From Bacteroidota bacterium (GTDB taxonomy: Bacteria > Bacteroidota > Bacteroidia > Bacteroidales > Bacteroidaceae): DNA of 35,742 nucleotides. The position numbers were made by a program, and so were the translations under genes. Below the pieces are notes generated by a model, which made no database searches, had not been told where the DNA came from, and worked only from the letters and a program-made list of their open reading frames with translations. Position 1 is the stretch's first letter. Each line of letters starts with the position of its first letter. The stretch spans positions 1 through 35,742 of the forward strand of contig JAEXAJ010000176.1 in the NCBI GenBank assembly GCA_023458215.1. The letters run 5' to 3'. Below are positions 34,406 through 35,742 of the stretch, in pieces.

Positions 34406-35662
34406 TTATTCGTTGATTGCAGCAATACCCGGAAGAACTTTTCCTTCAATCGCTTCGAGCAATGCACCACCACCGGTTGACACATAAGATACGCCGTCAG
34501 CCAAGCCGAACTTGTTGACACAAGCTACAGAGTCGCCACCACCTACGAGTGAGAAAGCGCCATTCTTGGTAGCTTCAACAATAGCTTCGCCTACTGCACG
34601 TGAACCGTGAGTGAAGTTTTCGAATTCGAATACACCCGTAGGACCGTTCCAAAGGATCGTCTTTGAGTTCTTGATAACGTTGGCAAAGATTTCTTCAGTC
34701 TTAGGACCGATATCCAAACCTTCCCATCCGTCAGGGATTTCGTCTACCGGACAGAACTTAGTGTTAGCGTCGTTAGAGAAAGCGTCAGCAATCTTTGCAT
34801 CAACAGCCAATACTAGGTTTACACCTTTTTCTTTTGCTTTCTTTATCAAGTCGAGAGCCAGATCCAGTTTGTCGTCTTCGCAGATAGAGATACCGATCTT
34901 GCCACCCATAGCCTTGGTGAAAGTATAAGTCATACCACCGGCGATGATCAGGTTATCAACCTTGTCAAGCAAGTTTTCGATGATTTCAATTTTGGAAGAA
35001 ACTTTAGAACCACCCATGATAGCAGTGAACGGGCGTTGGATGTCATTCAATACTTTATCAACAGCTTTAACTTCTTTCTCCATCAGGTAACCGAACATCT
35101 TGTGGTCTTTGTCGAAATATTTAGCGATCAAAGCTGTAGAAGCGTGTGCACGGTGAGCTGTTCCGAATGCGTCGTTTACGTAGCAGTCAGCATAAGAAGC
35201 CAATTTCTTGGTAAATTCTTTCTGGCTTTCTTTAACGGCTTTCTTAGCGGCAGCCTTTTCCTCGTCTGTAGCATCTTCGGCCAAGCCGCGGGGCTTGCCT
35301 TCTTCTTCTGCGTAGAAACGGAGGTTTTCGAGCAACAATACTTCACCCGGTTGCAGAGCAGCAGCTTTTACAGCAGCTTCTTCGCCCATACAGTCATTAG
35401 CAAACTGTACTTCAACGCCCAGCAGGTCGGACAAATGTTTCAGGATGTGCTTCAAAGAAAACTTGTCAGCCGGACCTTTCGGACGACCGAGGTGAGAACC
35501 GATAATTATACTACCGCCGTCAGCCAAAATCTTCTTCAAGGTAGGAAGAGCAGCACGCATGCGGGTATCATCTGTAATGTTGAAGTTTTCGTCCAAGGGT
35601 ACATTGAAGTCCACACGAACGAATGCCTTTTTTCCGGCAAAGTTAAATTGATCAATTGTCAT
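34406..35662 (-). CDS. pgk: Phosphoglycerate kinase
   Basis: Glycolytic enzyme that transfers phosphate from 1,3-bisphosphoglycerate to ADP, cytoplasmic. The 418 residues match the family. N-terminal signature [10 protein letters not shown] (16-25), GSHLGRPKG, the hinge-region [10 protein letters not shown] and the nucleotide-binding [13 protein letters not shown] near the C-terminus are all present. It is monocistronic by appearance, with a perfect -7 box upstream and a strong hairpin downstream. Nothing is unusual. Confidence 0.98.
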   Translation of the reverse strand: MTIDQFNFAGKKAFVRVDFNVPLDENFNITDDTRMRAALPTLKKILADGGSIIIGSHLGRPKGPADKFSLKHILKHLSDLLGVEVQFANDCMGEEAAVKAAALQPGEVLLLENLRFYAEEEGKPRGLAEDATDEEKAAAKKAVKESQKEFTKKLASYADCYVNDAFGTAHRAHASTALIAKYFDKDHKMFGYLMEKEVKAVDKVLNDIQRPFTAIMGGSKVSSKIEIIENLLDKVDNLIIAGGMTYTFTKAMGGKIGISICEDDKLDLALDLIKKAKEKGVNLVLAVDAKIADAFSNDANTKFCPVDEIPDGWEGLDIGPKTEEIFANVIKNSKTILWNGPTGVFEFENFTHGSRAVGEAIVEATKNGAFSLVGGGDSVACVNKFGLADGVSYVSTGGGALLEAIEGKVLPGIAAINE

Positions 35663-35708
35663 AATACTCTATATTTTTAAAAGTGTTACTAATTCTTTTT
35701 TGTGAGCG

Positions 35709-35716
35709 CAAAGTTA
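35709..35716 (-). promoter_or_regulatory. -7 box (TAACTTTG) of pgk
   Basis: On the minus strand TAACTTTG exactly matches TAnnTTTG, 46 bases before the pgk start. The window ends too soon to judge the -33 element. Confidence 0.6.
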
Positions 35717-35742
35717 CTATTTATTTCTCTTTTTCGCTATGA

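Overview
The window is chromosomal DNA from a gut Bacteroides (Bacteroidota). The signs are SusC/SusD pairs, lipoproteins with acidic residues just after the lipid-bearing cysteine, TAnnTTTG -7 promoter boxes, few Shine-Dalgarno sites, and a pgk/Maf/KdsC-type housekeeping flank. The species cannot be fixed by eye. No rRNA, tRNA, transposase, phage gene or CRISPR array was seen.

Layout. (1) 33-4981 is the downstream end of a pectic-galactan utilization locus: a SusE-like glycan-binding lipoprotein, a GH53 endo-beta-1,4-galactanase lipoprotein and a GH2 beta-galactosidase. The order matches the galactan locus of B. thetaiotaomicron, and the matching susC/susD should lie left of the window. (2) 4982-5806 is a structure-rich intergenic region with repeats, hairpins, an operator-like palindrome and the promoter of the next operon. 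(3) 5807-18339 is a second utilization operon. SusC, SusD, SusE and SusF have almost the lengths of the B. thetaiotaomicron starch proteins. A strong intrinsic terminator follows, then a periplasmic GH53, a fused esterase/SusA-like GH13 enzyme and an EreA/ChaN-like putative hydrolase. (4) 18379-26087 holds a convergent AraC-type regulator, a 1328-residue GH92 plus GH127-like fusion, and a BACON-containing surface GH13 amylase/pullulanase. (5) 26100-35662 is core genome: a GNAT/FemAB-like acyltransferase, an operon of nitroreductase, small membrane protein, Rossmann/DUF2520 protein, KdsC-like phosphatase and Maf, then on the minus strand a TPR protein, glutaminase, porin and phosphoglycerate kinase.

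How it may work. The surface GH13 lipoprotein would cut an alpha-glucan, SusDEF would bind it and SusC import it, and the periplasmic SusA-like fusion would finish it while its esterase half removes acyl groups. This resembles the starch system, but a galactanase, an EreA-like protein and a mannosidase/arabinofuranosidase-like fusion have been added, so the true substrate may be a mixed or decorated glycan. The best evidence that separated parts form one regulon is a LacI-type palindrome placed exactly 70 bp (start to start) upstream of the -7 box of both susC (5618/5688) and the surface GH13 gene (23379/23449).
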